Shown: positions 17,868 to 26,652 of the stretch, piece by piece
How the letters are laid out: the number at the start of each line of letters is the position of its first letter
How positions within the stretch are numbered: the stretch's first letter is position 1
Assembly (NCBI RefSeq): GCF_009931695.1
Contig: NZ_CP048000.1
Span: 248,001 to 312,000 of the forward strand
From: Anaerocolumna sedimenticola
GTDB lineage: Bacteria > Bacillota > Clostridia > Lachnospirales > Lachnospiraceae
Direction of reading: 5' to 3'
Length of the DNA stretch: 64,000 nucleotides
Notes under the pieces: generated by a model
What the model was told of the DNA's origin: nothing
Databases searched by the model: none
Seen by the model: the letters and a program-made list of their open reading frames with translations, nothing else
Translations under genes and position numbers: made by a program

Positions 17868-18383
17868 TTATATTTTATATAAGCCACATCTTCGAAGTAT
17901 TTCAGCACCACACGGTTTTTTAGCTTTCATATAACTGTCTATATCTTCTGGATAATACTTAGCAGCCAGTAGTTTTACTTCTCCATACCAATCCCGATCT
18001 TTTTGATTCATTCTCAAATAATCACGAAAAGCAATATGCCGTTTTAATTCCTCGGAATACTCAGGACAGACATATAAATGGTGTTTCATTAAGTTAGGTT
18101 TATACTCATATTTAAATACTTGTCTATCTTTTATACCCAAATCTCCCTCATAAAAATAATCTATACTGTCAAGCTTTGATTTAATTAATTCAAAGGAATT
18201 ATAATCTTTAATAATTATATCAATGTCTATAATAGGTTTTGCAGCAAGTCCCTCAACTGAAGTACTTCCAACATGTTCAATTGATATGATATGACCATTA
18301 AGTACATATAATAATTCTTCTTTAATTTTTTCAAATTCAGTCTTCCATGATTTATCATATGGGACTACAATAACTTTCTTCAT
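17868..18383 (-). CDS. GrpB-family (UPF0157) nucleotidyltransferase-fold protein
   Basis: A 171-aa protein that fits the GrpB family: VIVVPYDKSWKTEFEKIKEE at the N-terminus, then HVGSTSVEGLAAKPIIDIDI, where the GS and the D-I-D acidic pair form the nucleotidyltransferase core. Near the C-terminus HIAFRDYLRMN and the helix LAAKYYPEDIDSYMKAK are also standard. GAGGAG precedes the ATG. Some family members are fused to CoaE, but the activity of the stand-alone form is unknown. Confidence 0.9.
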   Translation of the reverse strand: MKKVIVVPYDKSWKTEFEKIKEELLYVLNGHIISIEHVGSTSVEGLAAKPIIDIDIIIKDYNSFELIKSKLDSIDYFYEGDLGIKDRQVFKYEYKPNLMKHHLYVCPEYSEELKRHIAFRDYLRMNQKDRDWYGEVKLLAAKYYPEDIDSYMKAKKPCGAEILRRCGLYKI

Positions 18384-18481
18384 CGTGTATGTACTCCTCT
18401 TTTAATAAATAAGTATATTCCTATCTTCAAACGCTAACGAATTTCATTGTCTTGCCCGTAAAACAAATCTTTGGCTAGGAT

Positions 18482-19009
18482 CTATTTTCCAAAATAGTTA
18501 AAGTTATTTGGTATACGAATATAGGCACGTATATGCTCATCTTTGCTCCTTGTCAGCACTCGCGAAATATTATCATTGAAAGTATTGCCTTCGGCAGCAA
18601 TAATGGAATCAGGTTTATTCTCCAATAGAATACCAATATGATCATGTTCAGCGTTAATAAAAACCCGATCATACACTACAATATCTCCTGCTTCAGGAGT
18701 AAAATTATCGTCACTTCCAGGGTGATACTCTAATCGTTTATCATGTAGAGCAAAGTCTTCCCAGCCACCACATCCAGCCAAACTACATGATATGCACTCA
18801 TCGGGGCTATAGGGAATCTTAAAACCGGCTTCTATACAACAATAATAAACAAATGCTGCACACCAATTTTTATCGGCTTTTTCGACATTCCATTTTGGAA
18901 ACAAAGCTACAATTGGTTGGATATTAGGTTCTTTATCTTGTAAAATACCGTAGAAAGGTTTTTGTGCCGCCGCCTTAGCAATTTCTGCAAGTTTAATTCT
19001 TGAACACAT
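18482..19009 (-). CDS. CHAP-like NlpC/P60-fold amidase, apparently cytosolic
   Basis: A 175-aa protein with a CHAP-type catalytic set: Cys in KNWCAAFVYYCCIEAGFK at about residue 49, His in AEHDHIGILLE at about 122 and the polar AAEGNTF afterwards; PEAGDIVVYDR is the usual strand before the His. Such domains cleave peptidoglycan amide bonds. No signal peptide or membrane helix is present, so it acts in the cytosol or is exported another way, for example with a phage-like or lysis route. It may be a relic of a longer secreted enzyme. AAAGGAA precedes the ATG. Confidence 0.8.
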   Translation of the reverse strand: MCSRIKLAEIAKAAAQKPFYGILQDKEPNIQPIVALFPKWNVEKADKNWCAAFVYYCCIEAGFKIPYSPDECISCSLAGCGGWEDFALHDKRLEYHPGSDDNFTPEAGDIVVYDRVFINAEHDHIGILLENKPDSIIAAEGNTFNDNISRVLTRSKDEHIRAYIRIPNNFNYFGK

Positions 19010-19128
19010 AATGAGTTCCTTTCATTCTTGATTTTTATCTCTTTTTCTCTAATAATCACTTGAATCATTCATATAGCAACAATGCGATTCTGCTCGCTGT
19101 TAATAAATAATAGTAACCAAAAAACTAT

Positions 19129-20091
19129 TCATAATTCGTAGCAGTACACAAGATTATATTCTCTTGAAAAGGTAACCATGACTCTTCTTTTTGTTAGATT
19201 ATACACCGCTGACCATTGCTCATCTCCCGGTATAACATTTTTCTTTAGCAATTCTAACGCATCCTTATCCGTAATGATACCCTGACGCTTTTCTAACTCA
19301 CTTTCAATATTTTCGTACCTATCTTTACCAAATCCATTATGGGTTGGGTTATTGTATAAAGTAAAATTAGTTACCACTTGATAATTATTATTTTTCCTTA
19401 TAGTAACCATTTTACCATCTACAAACTCAATTACAGCAGCATCTCCTGTTGCATCTGCTACCATGTAATGTAATGGAGCTACATCGTAAAACAGATTGTA
19501 ATTCTTCATATATTTTATCGCTTCGTCAACTGATTTAGCTTTATTTAGTAATAATCTCAGCAATGTAAAATCAAATAGTGTAACTTTATTACTCCTATTA
19601 GGATAGATAGCACTAGCATCCGTCATAAATGCAACCGCTAGTCCATGTTCATTTATTCCGTCATAAGGACTATATGGGGCCGCTAATGTTAACTTTGCAT
19701 CTGTTTCCAATGTTTCATATGTATTTTCATCCCAATCTAAATCAGCCATACTTGCTAAAGCCAATGATTTATAATCATTATCTTCACTTAATCGAATCAT
19801 CATTGGAATTGCATATTCACAATCCATATTTCTTGCAAATATAATATCTCCATCCGTATTTTGTGCAACAAATGCTCCGCACCCAAAATTTTCTTTGCTT
19901 ATTTTCTTCTCACTATTAAATATAAGGTTTTCATTAATAAAAGTACAAAATTCCTCCAAGTTACAAGTACCTTTTAACAGATATTCATCATAACAATAAT
20001 TTCCAGAATAATTCATATAGTAAAAAGGGCGATTACTGATTTTTTCTATTTCAACTCTAATTTTCTTTGTAGTATTCTGTATTATTTTCAT
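19129..20091 (-). CDS. C45/choloylglycine-hydrolase-like linear amide hydrolase (Ntn fold)
   Basis: This 320-aa protein belongs to the Ntn-type linear amide C-N hydrolases. The nucleophile is probably Cys in ENFGCGAFVAQNTDGDIIFA at about residue 66, followed by RNMDCEY, the conserved R and D of the family. In bile-salt hydrolases the nucleophile Cys is at the mature N-terminus; here some 65 residues precede it, so autocleavage as in C45 acyltransferases is likely. NEHGLAVAFMTD and TNFTLYNNP are further family motifs. Substrates could be acyl amides or bile salts; the exact one is unknown. Confidence 0.82.
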   Translation of the reverse strand: MKIIQNTTKKIRVEIEKISNRPFYYMNYSGNYCYDEYLLKGTCNLEEFCTFINENLIFNSEKKISKENFGCGAFVAQNTDGDIIFARNMDCEYAIPMMIRLSEDNDYKSLALASMADLDWDENTYETLETDAKLTLAAPYSPYDGINEHGLAVAFMTDASAIYPNRSNKVTLFDFTLLRLLLNKAKSVDEAIKYMKNYNLFYDVAPLHYMVADATGDAAVIEFVDGKMVTIRKNNNYQVVTNFTLYNNPTHNGFGKDRYENIESELEKRQGIITDKDALELLKKNVIPGDEQWSAVYNLTKRRVMVTFSREYNLVYCYEL

Positions 20092-20151
20092 TTTCTTTCC
20101 TCACATCTATAAAAAACATAATGGGAACACCATATTAACTTCTGAATTTTC

Positions 20152-20688
20152 TTATAATTCTAATAAGTTCAATTCATAGGATGGATGATATAACCCCGTA
20201 GGTTCATAGAAATTATCACCTATATATTGAAATCCCAATCGGGTTAGCAGTTTTCTGGAGTTAATGTTTTCCGGATGATGACCCGCATAAAGTTTAACTG
20301 CATTTAATTCTGAAAATGCATACTGTATCACTCCTTTTGCAGCTTCGAAAGCGTATCCCTGTCCCCAAAATACTCTGCGAAGATGAAAACCTATTTCATA
20401 GGAGTGTTGTTCTGACTTAAACGGACGCAGGCCACAACATCCAATTAACTCTCCTGTTTTCAAATCAAATATGGGCCAATACTGTACATGATATTTCTTA
20501 TCATTGCTAACTTCCAGGAGTAATCTGTCCAAGACGTTTTGTTGTGTGAATTCACCTGTTGCACAGATGTATCGTGTAACATCCTTTTCTCCCCACAACC
20601 AACTTGCCACCTCCAAATCAGTCTCTGTCCAGTGTGAGAAGCCAATGCGTTCTGTTTTCATAAAATATTCTTGTTTCATTATCACCAT
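20152..20688 (-). CDS. GNAT N-acetyltransferase (RimJ/RimL-like)
   Basis: A 178-aa RimJ/RimL-type enzyme: MKTERIGFSHWTETDLEVAS near the N-terminus, YEIGFHLRRVFWGQGYAFEA as the acetyl-CoA loop at about residues 113-132 and NINSRKLLTRLGFQYIGDNF near the end. Start codon is uncertain among ATGs at 20688, 20679 and 20661 because the upstream purine stretch is weak. It is one of five GNAT genes in a 17-kb stretch. Target unknown. Confidence 0.88.
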   Translation of the reverse strand: MVIMKQEYFMKTERIGFSHWTETDLEVASWLWGEKDVTRYICATGEFTQQNVLDRLLLEVSNDKKYHVQYWPIFDLKTGELIGCCGLRPFKSEQHSYEIGFHLRRVFWGQGYAFEAAKGVIQYAFSELNAVKLYAGHHPENINSRKLLTRLGFQYIGDNFYEPTGLYHPSYELNLLEL

Positions 20689-20773
20689 TCCGTTTTTATT
20701 ATTTTACTTGCTTTTCCAATTTGAAATAAGATTGATTTTTGGTAAAAAAGTTGTTACAACTTCTTATTGATTA

Positions 20774-21331
20774 TCAACAGTTATTGTTTATGTAATTATC
20801 AAGACAATCAAATAACATACGAAAACCTTCTTCATGTATCCAAAAGTTTTTGTCTTTATTTATAACCGCTTGTTTAAACTCATTGTATCCAACAAATTTG
20901 ACTTCAGAAACTTCATCTTCTTGAAGTATTAAAGAAGCCGGATCTAAATCCATTTTTAAAAGATAAACATCATAAAATTCATTATCTATAAACCGTCCAT
21001 TGTTTAGAACTGCAATTTCTTTAAAAGTATACAGGTATTTGACTTTATCTATTTTACTTGAGATATCCAGTCCCAATTCTTCAGAAAACTCTCTTATGAT
21101 AGTTTGTTTGTTGTCTTCCTTACTTTCGATGTGTCCTCCAAGAGAAACATACCACATGTTAGGACACGAATCTTTATTTGCACTCCTCTTTTGTAGCAGC
21201 AATTCGTTTTTAGAATTTATTACCCATACTTGAATCACCCGATGGCAAATTCCTTTTCTATGTGCTTCCTTTCTTTCAATCACCTCGCCGGTTTTATTGC
21301 CCCACTCATCTAAAACATCAAAAAACTCCAT
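20774..21331 (-). CDS. Nudix hydrolase
   Basis: A 185-aa Nudix protein. The box spans about residues 60-82: GGHIESKEDNKQTIIREF followed by SEELGL, with the REFSEEL catalytic helix. The N-terminus (EFFDVLDEWGNKTGEVIER) and KGICHRVIQVWVIN resemble the isopentenyl-diphosphate isomerase-like Nudix group, which also includes general hydrolases. The ATG at 21331 follows GAGGAGG; a TTG five codons upstream contains that site and is rejected. Substrate not predictable. Confidence 0.9.
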   Translation of the reverse strand: MEFFDVLDEWGNKTGEVIERKEAHRKGICHRVIQVWVINSKNELLLQKRSANKDSCPNMWYVSLGGHIESKEDNKQTIIREFSEELGLDISSKIDKVKYLYTFKEIAVLNNGRFIDNEFYDVYLLKMDLDPASLILQEDEVSEVKFVGYNEFKQAVINKDKNFWIHEEGFRMLFDCLDNYINNNC

Positions 21332-21362
21332 AAATAACCTCCTCAAATTTAAATAATCTCTA

Positions 21363-21501
21363 GTTCATTCAGTAACTCTTTTAAAAACATAGTAATCAGG
21401 TTTCATACCTTTTGTCCAAATGCTATCCCCTGTTTCGATACTATATTCTCCTACTGCCGTTCCGTCATTTATACATAAGATATCAGGTAGGGAAGTAGTT
21501 A
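21363..21501 (-). pseudogene. Possible C-terminal gene remnant
   Basis: Between the EFR1 stop and the Nudix gene a minus-strand frame without start codon reads INDGTAVGEYSIETGDSIW, then KGMKPDYYVFKRVTE and stop. The composition is protein-like, and KGMKPDYYV recalls the G-x-x-PD-x-x-V ending of S41 peptidases, but the match is too short for assignment. It overlaps the end of the EFR1 gene in another frame, consistent with a deletion joint. Confidence 0.3.
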
Positions 21502-22248
21502 CTAGAGAAGTTCCTGAGAGCCAGACTCATAGGTATATTGCAAACGATTCCGAGTGGAATCACCGTAGTTGATTGCTTTAACCGGGCAATGATGAAGACA
21601 ACATAAGCAATTATCACATTTTGGAAGTATCCAAAACGGTTTGTTTTCCTTCATTTCTATTGCCTGAACCGGACAGTTCTTCTCACACAGTTTACAACTA
21701 ATACAAGATGGATTCACAGTAAATGGTGATGTGCTTCGAGCTTTTTCATATCGCGAGTGAACCCAGGGGGTTAATCGTCTTATGAGCCAGTTGCTATGAT
21801 AGGATTTTTGTGTGCCTTGAATGATCTTATTAAGGACTTTTTCTGCACGAATCAATTTCTTTTTCTGAGTCTCTAACACCGGTACATCATGTAATATAGA
21901 ATAGTTTGTGACCATGACGAGTGAGTAGACGGTTGGTTTAGGAAGCCCTTTCTCTGAAAATAATTTTTCTATTGAAGCGTCTCCTCCGCCTAGATATCCA
22001 CCGCATGTGATAACAACAATTATTTTACTAACATTGTTAAATTCACTTTTTTGAATGAATGTCTCCACCCGGTTTGAGATTCCCCAAAAACAATTAAATG
22101 TTACCAGAAATAGAGTCTCATCATCTTCTAAGTAAAATGTGGCGGGCTTATTAAATTTACCGACATCTATCAGGTCCCCTTTAAATGTTTCATGTAATTT
22201 CAAAGCAACATGCTTGGAATTACCGGTTGAGCTATAGTATATTACCAT
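21502..22248 (-). CDS. EFR1-family ferredoxin-flavodoxin protein
   Basis: A 248-aa protein with an N-terminal flavodoxin-like domain (MVIYYSSTGNSKHVALKL is the phosphate loop for FMN) and a C-terminal pair of 4Fe-4S motifs, CISCKLCEKNCPVQAIEM and CDNCLCCLHHCPVKAI. This is the standard EFR1 layout in gut Firmicutes, an electron carrier with both flavin and iron-sulfur centres. Redox partner is unknown. GGGGAGG lies upstream of the ATG. Confidence 0.92.
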   Translation of the reverse strand: MVIYYSSTGNSKHVALKLHETFKGDLIDVGKFNKPATFYLEDDETLFLVTFNCFWGISNRVETFIQKSEFNNVSKIIVVITCGGYLGGGDASIEKLFSEKGLPKPTVYSLVMVTNYSILHDVPVLETQKKKLIRAEKVLNKIIQGTQKSYHSNWLIRRLTPWVHSRYEKARSTSPFTVNPSCISCKLCEKNCPVQAIEMKENKPFWILPKCDNCLCCLHHCPVKAINYGDSTRNRLQYTYESGSQELL

Positions 22249-22346
22249 CTCTGTATTACCTCCCCTATGTTTCTCTTTTTATGATAAATTGTCTTCATAT
22301 GCATTACCTTTCTTCCCTATTCAAATCATTAGCATTACATTTTAAT

Positions 22347-22700
22347 CTATCTGGTTTCGTACCATAGACCAAATTTTTTCATGCATGAATCTTCCTTTAT
22401 TCCGTTGTAAATTTCAAAATCATCCTTATCAAATTCCGCTAATGTCTTGCTGAATTTATCAGGAATAAATATGTACCATAAATCAGACCATTTATCTTGA
22501 TTATCCCGCCCTTTGATCTTTTCAGAAAGTTTTCCCGGCGATTTACTCTCAAAAAACTGCATAATACTGCCATCATAATAAGCTAAACATGATTTAAACT
22601 CACAGTACCGATTATTCACTCCGTTCATTAATTTAAGAATTCCTTTTATTCCTATCGTAACTAAGGCATGATTTACATAAGCCCTGGGATTTATTTTCTT
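22347..22700 (-). pseudogene. 3' half of an RdgB/Ham1-like NTP pyrophosphatase gene
   Basis: An intact-looking ORF starts only at 22628, but the coding match continues upstream to 22700: PRAYVNHALVTIGIKGILKL before the ATG, then RYCEFKSCLAYYDGSIMQFF, and DLWYIFIPDKFSKTLAEF. This layout resembles the C-terminal half of RdgB/Ham1 inosine triphosphatases, whose N-terminal nucleotide loop (SxxNxxK) is absent. The frame directly follows, in phase, the TGA of the GNAT fragment upstream. I infer a gene that lost its 5' half; a short 93-aa product is still possible. Confidence 0.6.
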
Positions 22701-23141
22701 TCATTTTTTTGTTTCCTTATCTAAGTTTTCTTCACGTACGGCTGCTAACATAACTGTATCACGAAATTCCTTACCAAACGGATACTTTTTCAATACTCCC
22801 TCCTCAACAAAACCCACTTTTTTTAATACCTTTAAGGAGGAGGTATTATCCGGCATAACCGTAGCCTGTATCCTATGTAATTTCAATTCCTCAAATCCAA
22901 AGCGGGTAATCTCTTGCACTGCTTCCGTTGCTAATCCCAAGCCCCAATATTCGGGCGAAAAATAGTAGGCTGTCTCCGCCATTGTTTGTTTTATAAAACC
23001 ACCCAAATCAATCCGCCCTATAACCCTTTTTTCATTCTTATATACGATGCACCAAGTAAACACAGTTTTTGATTTAAGAAGCCTGCCATTTATATTGTTA
23101 AGCCAATTCGATATATGCGGCTCTTCATTAAAAAGGTTTAC
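22701..23141 (-). pseudogene. GNAT acetyltransferase lacking its N-terminus
   Basis: The frame codes for the C-terminal two thirds of a RimJ-type GNAT: YYFSPEYWGLGLATEAVQEI as acetyl-CoA loop and TSSLKVLKKVGFVEEGVLKK. A GTG at 23063 could start a 120-aa protein, but the coding match runs on upstream (NEEPHISNWLNNINGRLLKS) to about 23141 without any usable start codon, where it meets the end of the APH gene. About 60 N-terminal residues of the family are missing. I read this as a 5'-truncated gene. Confidence 0.65.
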
Positions 23142-23160
23142 CCCACCTCCTATTTCATTT

Positions 23161-24102
23161 TTAGTCTCTTTTCATAATCTTAATGAACCTATCTTTATTC
23201 TCAGTGTACCACTTGGGTATAATTAACTTGAAATTATCATAGTCACGAAAAGCATTATGACAGATACGTGTCATATTGGCGATATCTTTTTCTCCGAATC
23301 TAACTGCCCACTCTATCGAGAACAATGCACTGTGTGCAACATAAACCGCTTGAATTTTCCAGAAATCTAAAGTTGGTTCACCATCAAAATATCCATGTAA
23401 TTGCCCGATTGAAAATGCGATGCTCAGATCAACATCAAAACTTTGAAGCTTATAAAATTCCTCGTACCTATCGCCGCATTCCCACCGGTTGAAATCGATA
23501 ACCCCAACATCTTTTTCATTAGTATAAACCAGATTTCCAATATGAAAATCTCCATGTTCATATACAGGTTCAGACTGACACATTAGATTGATATTCTCTT
23601 TAACATAAGATATCGCCTTTTCATCATTGGGGACTCTATATTTTGAATTTTCATATTGCTGCAGTTGTATTAATTTTTTGCCTGTTTTCTTTACCTTTGG
23701 CAAATGAGCAGGTTCTACCGCAAGACTATGAATTGCTTTAAGAATTTTCCCTGATTTTAATCCCAATAGGTATTGTTCCTGCTCACTCAAGGTTTTAATG
23801 ACATCTTCCATTGATTGACCCTCAACCCAACTTAATAGCATATATATGTTCTTCCCACTATTACATACTCCCAGCTCTATTGCCTGTGACATTTTAAAAT
23901 TGAGTTGATTGTATTTTTGTATTATGTAAAACTCTTTTTTCTTATCTTCTAATTTTTCAATATTACTGATACGCAACAAGAATTTAGAACCTTTGAAGTC
24001 TTCAATATAAAATTTTATATCTTCCGACCATCCGTAATTAATTTTTTCAATCTTTGTCCATGATTTATATTGCGGAATATCAGTTAATAATGGAGCTTCC
24101 AT
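23161..24102 (-). CDS. Aminoglycoside phosphotransferase (APH)-fold kinase
   Basis: A 313-aa kinase with catalytic loop PVYEHGDFHIGNLVYTNEKD (HGDxHxxN) and metal motif VIDFNRWECGDRYEEF. The N-lobe has FLLRISNIEKLEDKKKEF and LLSWVEGQSMEDVI. The residues after the DFN motif resemble clostridial phosphotransferases of small alcohols or antibiotics such as the Mph/APH superfamily; resistance is not implied. I start at ATG 24102, four bases behind GGGGGAG; the frame is open 33 codons upstream into AT-rich leader. It is monocistronic. Confidence 0.88.
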   Translation of the reverse strand: MEAPLLTDIPQYKSWTKIEKINYGWSEDIKFYIEDFKGSKFLLRISNIEKLEDKKKEFYIIQKYNQLNFKMSQAIELGVCNSGKNIYMLLSWVEGQSMEDVIKTLSEQEQYLLGLKSGKILKAIHSLAVEPAHLPKVKKTGKKLIQLQQYENSKYRVPNDEKAISYVKENINLMCQSEPVYEHGDFHIGNLVYTNEKDVGVIDFNRWECGDRYEEFYKLQSFDVDLSIAFSIGQLHGYFDGEPTLDFWKIQAVYVAHSALFSIEWAVRFGEKDIANMTRICHNAFRDYDNFKLIIPKWYTENKDRFIKIMKRD

Positions 24103-24248
24103 CTTACTCCCCCGTTTTATGAAAATATTATTGTTAGTTTTACTTGCCCTTTGAAATATTGTACTATTTCTAAATTTTTCCTTGTTGTTATTATAATACA
24201 TTATTATCCATAAATCTACTTTTTCTGAATTTTATTTATTTTTAAAAC

Positions 24249-24290
24249 AAACAGCCGTTATATGCACCTCTATGCATATAACGGCCGTTT
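24249..24290. terminator. Hairpin terminator at the end of the exporter-MarR operon
   Basis: Arms AAACAGCCGTTATATGCA (24249-24266) and TGCATATAACGGCCGTTT (24273-24290) pair with one mismatch around a six-base loop, and the minus strand continues into TGTTTTAAA. It ends the MarR operon. Confidence 0.75.
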
Positions 24291-24316
24291 ATATTTATAT
24301 CGCACTAGGAACCAGC

Positions 24317-24763
24317 CTAAAGCTGGTTCTCCTGCGGGATGTTTTCTTCGAGATTCTCACATATATTAATCAGTATACGCCGGAAGACTTCCATATCTTC
24401 CTCCGAGATATCCTTTTTTATAGTACTTTCAAACTGAATAAACATTTCACAGATATTTAATGCTTTCTCCCTGCCTTTTTCCGTCAGGCAGATGATTACG
24501 GAGCGCCTGCTTTCCGGGTTCATTTCCCGTTTTAACAGTCCCATTTTTTCCAGGTTATCAATGTTTCGCGACATAGTTGTGGTATCCATATGACAGCGGC
24601 AGGAAAGCTCTTTCTGATTTAAACGGTCTTCCTTTAAAAGAGTATTTAAGATTCCCGCCTGGCCTTGTCCGGGTGTCAGTCCAATGGCTGACAGCACTGG
24701 TGAAAGCAGCTGTTTTCTTGCCCTTTCTGCACGGATAAAAAGTTCCCTTATACTACTCTTCAT
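24317..24763 (-). CDS. MarR-family transcriptional regulator
   Basis: A 148-aa MarR protein: TPGQGQAGILNTLLKEDRLN, QKELSCRCHMDTTTMSRNI as recognition helix and NLEKMGLLKREMNPESRRSV as the wing. It is the third gene, 30 bases after the two ABC exporter genes on the same strand, which fits an auto-regulated drug exporter operon. A palindrome before the first exporter gene (28440-28463) is a good candidate for its operator. Ligand unknown. AAAGGAG precedes the ATG. Confidence 0.92.
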   Translation of the reverse strand: MKSSIRELFIRAERARKQLLSPVLSAIGLTPGQGQAGILNTLLKEDRLNQKELSCRCHMDTTTMSRNIDNLEKMGLLKREMNPESRRSVIICLTEKGREKALNICEMFIQFESTIKKDISEEDMEVFRRILINICENLEENIPQENQL

Positions 24764-24792
24764 TGTGATTACTCCTTTTCTTTGTAAACCAT

Positions 24793-26652
24793 TTAATCCA
24801 ATTCAAATTGTCCTGTGTAAAGTTTATAGTAAAGACCCTTTTGTGTCAACAGTTCTTCGTGATCACCACGCTCAATTACTTTTCCTTTTTCCAAAACCAG
24901 AATTGCTTTGGAGTTACGGACAGTGGAAAGCCTGTGAGCAATGACAAATACCGTGCGGTTTTCCATTAAAGTATCCAAACCCTTTTCAATTAATTTCTCC
25001 GTCCTGGTATCAATAGAACTTGTAGCTTCATCCATGACCAGCACGGGAGGTTCTGAAATAGCTGCCCTTGCAATTGCTAAGAGCTGACGCTGTCCCTGGG
25101 ATAAATTAGCCCCGTCACTTTCTAAAAGAGTATCATAACCATTTGGCAGCCTTTTTATAAAGGAATGGGCATTGGCTAATTTGGCGGCTTTCACAATATC
25201 TTCTTTACTAGCGTGAAGCCTTCCGTAACGGATATTATCGGCTATGGTTCCGGTAAATAAATGGGTATCCTGAATGATAAGGGAAATGGAGCGCCTTAAA
25301 TCTGCTTTTTTAATATCTCTGATATCAATTCCGTCGTAAGTGATCTGACCTTCCGTTATTTCATAAAAACGGTTAATCAGATTGATTATGGTCGTTTTTC
25401 CTGCACCGGTGGATCCTACGAATGCAATCTTCTGACCCGGTTTTGCAAACAAATTGATCCCATTTAAAATCATATGTTCTTTCGTGTATCCAAATACAAC
25501 ATTATTAAAACGCACATCTCCTCTTAAAGGAACATAAATAACGCCATCTTTTTCATTTGGGATTTTCCAGGCAAAATCTCCTGTATAAATATCACTTTCA
25601 GAAAGGGTACCATCTGCTTCTTCTCTTACTTTACTTAAAGTGATTTTACCCTCGTCAATTTCATGTTTCTCCTCCATCATTGCAAATATCTTCTCCGCAC
25701 TGGCTAAAGCCACCATTAAGAAATTAATCTGTATGGTAAACTGATTCATGGGCATTGCACTTTGTCTTACATAAACCAGATAAGATGCAAGAGTTCCGAT
25801 ATCCGTCAGGCCTGCCAGAGCAAATAACCCTCCGACACAGGCAGAAAGTGCGTAATTAATATAGGATAAGGCTACAATGGTGGGAACGGTTTTTCCGGTA
25901 TAAGTAAAAGCTTTGGTGGAGGCTTCCCTTAATTTTTCATTGAGCTCACAGAATTTCTTATAATCCTGTGCTTCATGATTAAAGATTTTTTCCACTTTCT
26001 GCCCTGCAACCATCTCTTCCACATAACCATTAATGGCACCAAGATTTTTTTGCTGGGCAGAGAAGTACTTTTTACTCATCTTTCCGTTATGACGGATATA
26101 CAAAAGCATAAGGACCAGGAAAATAATAACGATTATGGATAACTGCCAGCTTAAAATTAACAGCATAACAACCGTTCCCACAGAGGTTATAAAGCTTTGT
26201 ATTACCAGGGTAAAACTGTTATTTAAGGCCTCCGATATGGTGTCCACATCGTTTGTAAAATGGCTCATTAACTCACCATGGGTATGTGTATCAAAGTAGT
26301 TTAACGGAAGCTTCTCCGTATGTTTGAACAAATCGCGTCTGATCTCCGATACTACCTGCTGTGAAGTATGGACCATGATTTTATTGTAGAAAAAACATGC
26401 TATAACCCCTGCAGCATAAAGAATACCCATAATAAAAATCATTTTAATCAGTCCCGGTATATCTTTCGGAATTATGTAATCATTTACTACTGTTTTCAAA
26501 AAATAGGTTCCGATAATTCCGGAAGCAGCACTAATACATACAAATACGGAAATAAAAAATAAGGAGATTTTATGGTGTCCTAAATACTGAAGTAGTTGCA
26601 GCAAGGTCCTTTTTGCATTTTTTGGCTTTGCGTTTGATCCTGTTCTTGCCAT
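24793..26652 (-). CDS. ABC exporter half-transporter (second subunit)
   Basis: A 619-aa type IV ABC exporter half: six membrane helices (about residues 25-310), then an ATPase domain with Walker A IAFVGSTGAGKTTIINLINR, signature LSQGQRQLLAIARA, Walker B VLVMDEATSSIDTRTE and H-loop FVIAHRLST. The N-terminus is basic (NAKPKNAKRT). Its ATG overlaps the stop of the upstream half (TAATG), so they are translationally coupled and form a heterodimer. Signature and Walker residues are intact here. Probable role: export of drugs or lipids. Confidence 0.95.
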   Translation of the reverse strand: MARTGSNAKPKNAKRTLLQLLQYLGHHKISLFFISVFVCISAASGIIGTYFLKTVVNDYIIPKDIPGLIKMIFIMGILYAAGVIACFFYNKIMVHTSQQVVSEIRRDLFKHTEKLPLNYFDTHTHGELMSHFTNDVDTISEALNNSFTLVIQSFITSVGTVVMLLILSWQLSIIVIIFLVLMLLYIRHNGKMSKKYFSAQQKNLGAINGYVEEMVAGQKVEKIFNHEAQDYKKFCELNEKLREASTKAFTYTGKTVPTIVALSYINYALSACVGGLFALAGLTDIGTLASYLVYVRQSAMPMNQFTIQINFLMVALASAEKIFAMMEEKHEIDEGKITLSKVREEADGTLSESDIYTGDFAWKIPNEKDGVIYVPLRGDVRFNNVVFGYTKEHMILNGINLFAKPGQKIAFVGSTGAGKTTIINLINRFYEITEGQITYDGIDIRDIKKADLRRSISLIIQDTHLFTGTIADNIRYGRLHASKEDIVKAAKLANAHSFIKRLPNGYDTLLESDGANLSQGQRQLLAIARAAISEPPVLVMDEATSSIDTRTEKLIEKGLDTLMENRTVFVIAHRLSTVRNSKAILVLEKGKVIERGDHEELLTQKGLYYKLYTGQFELD

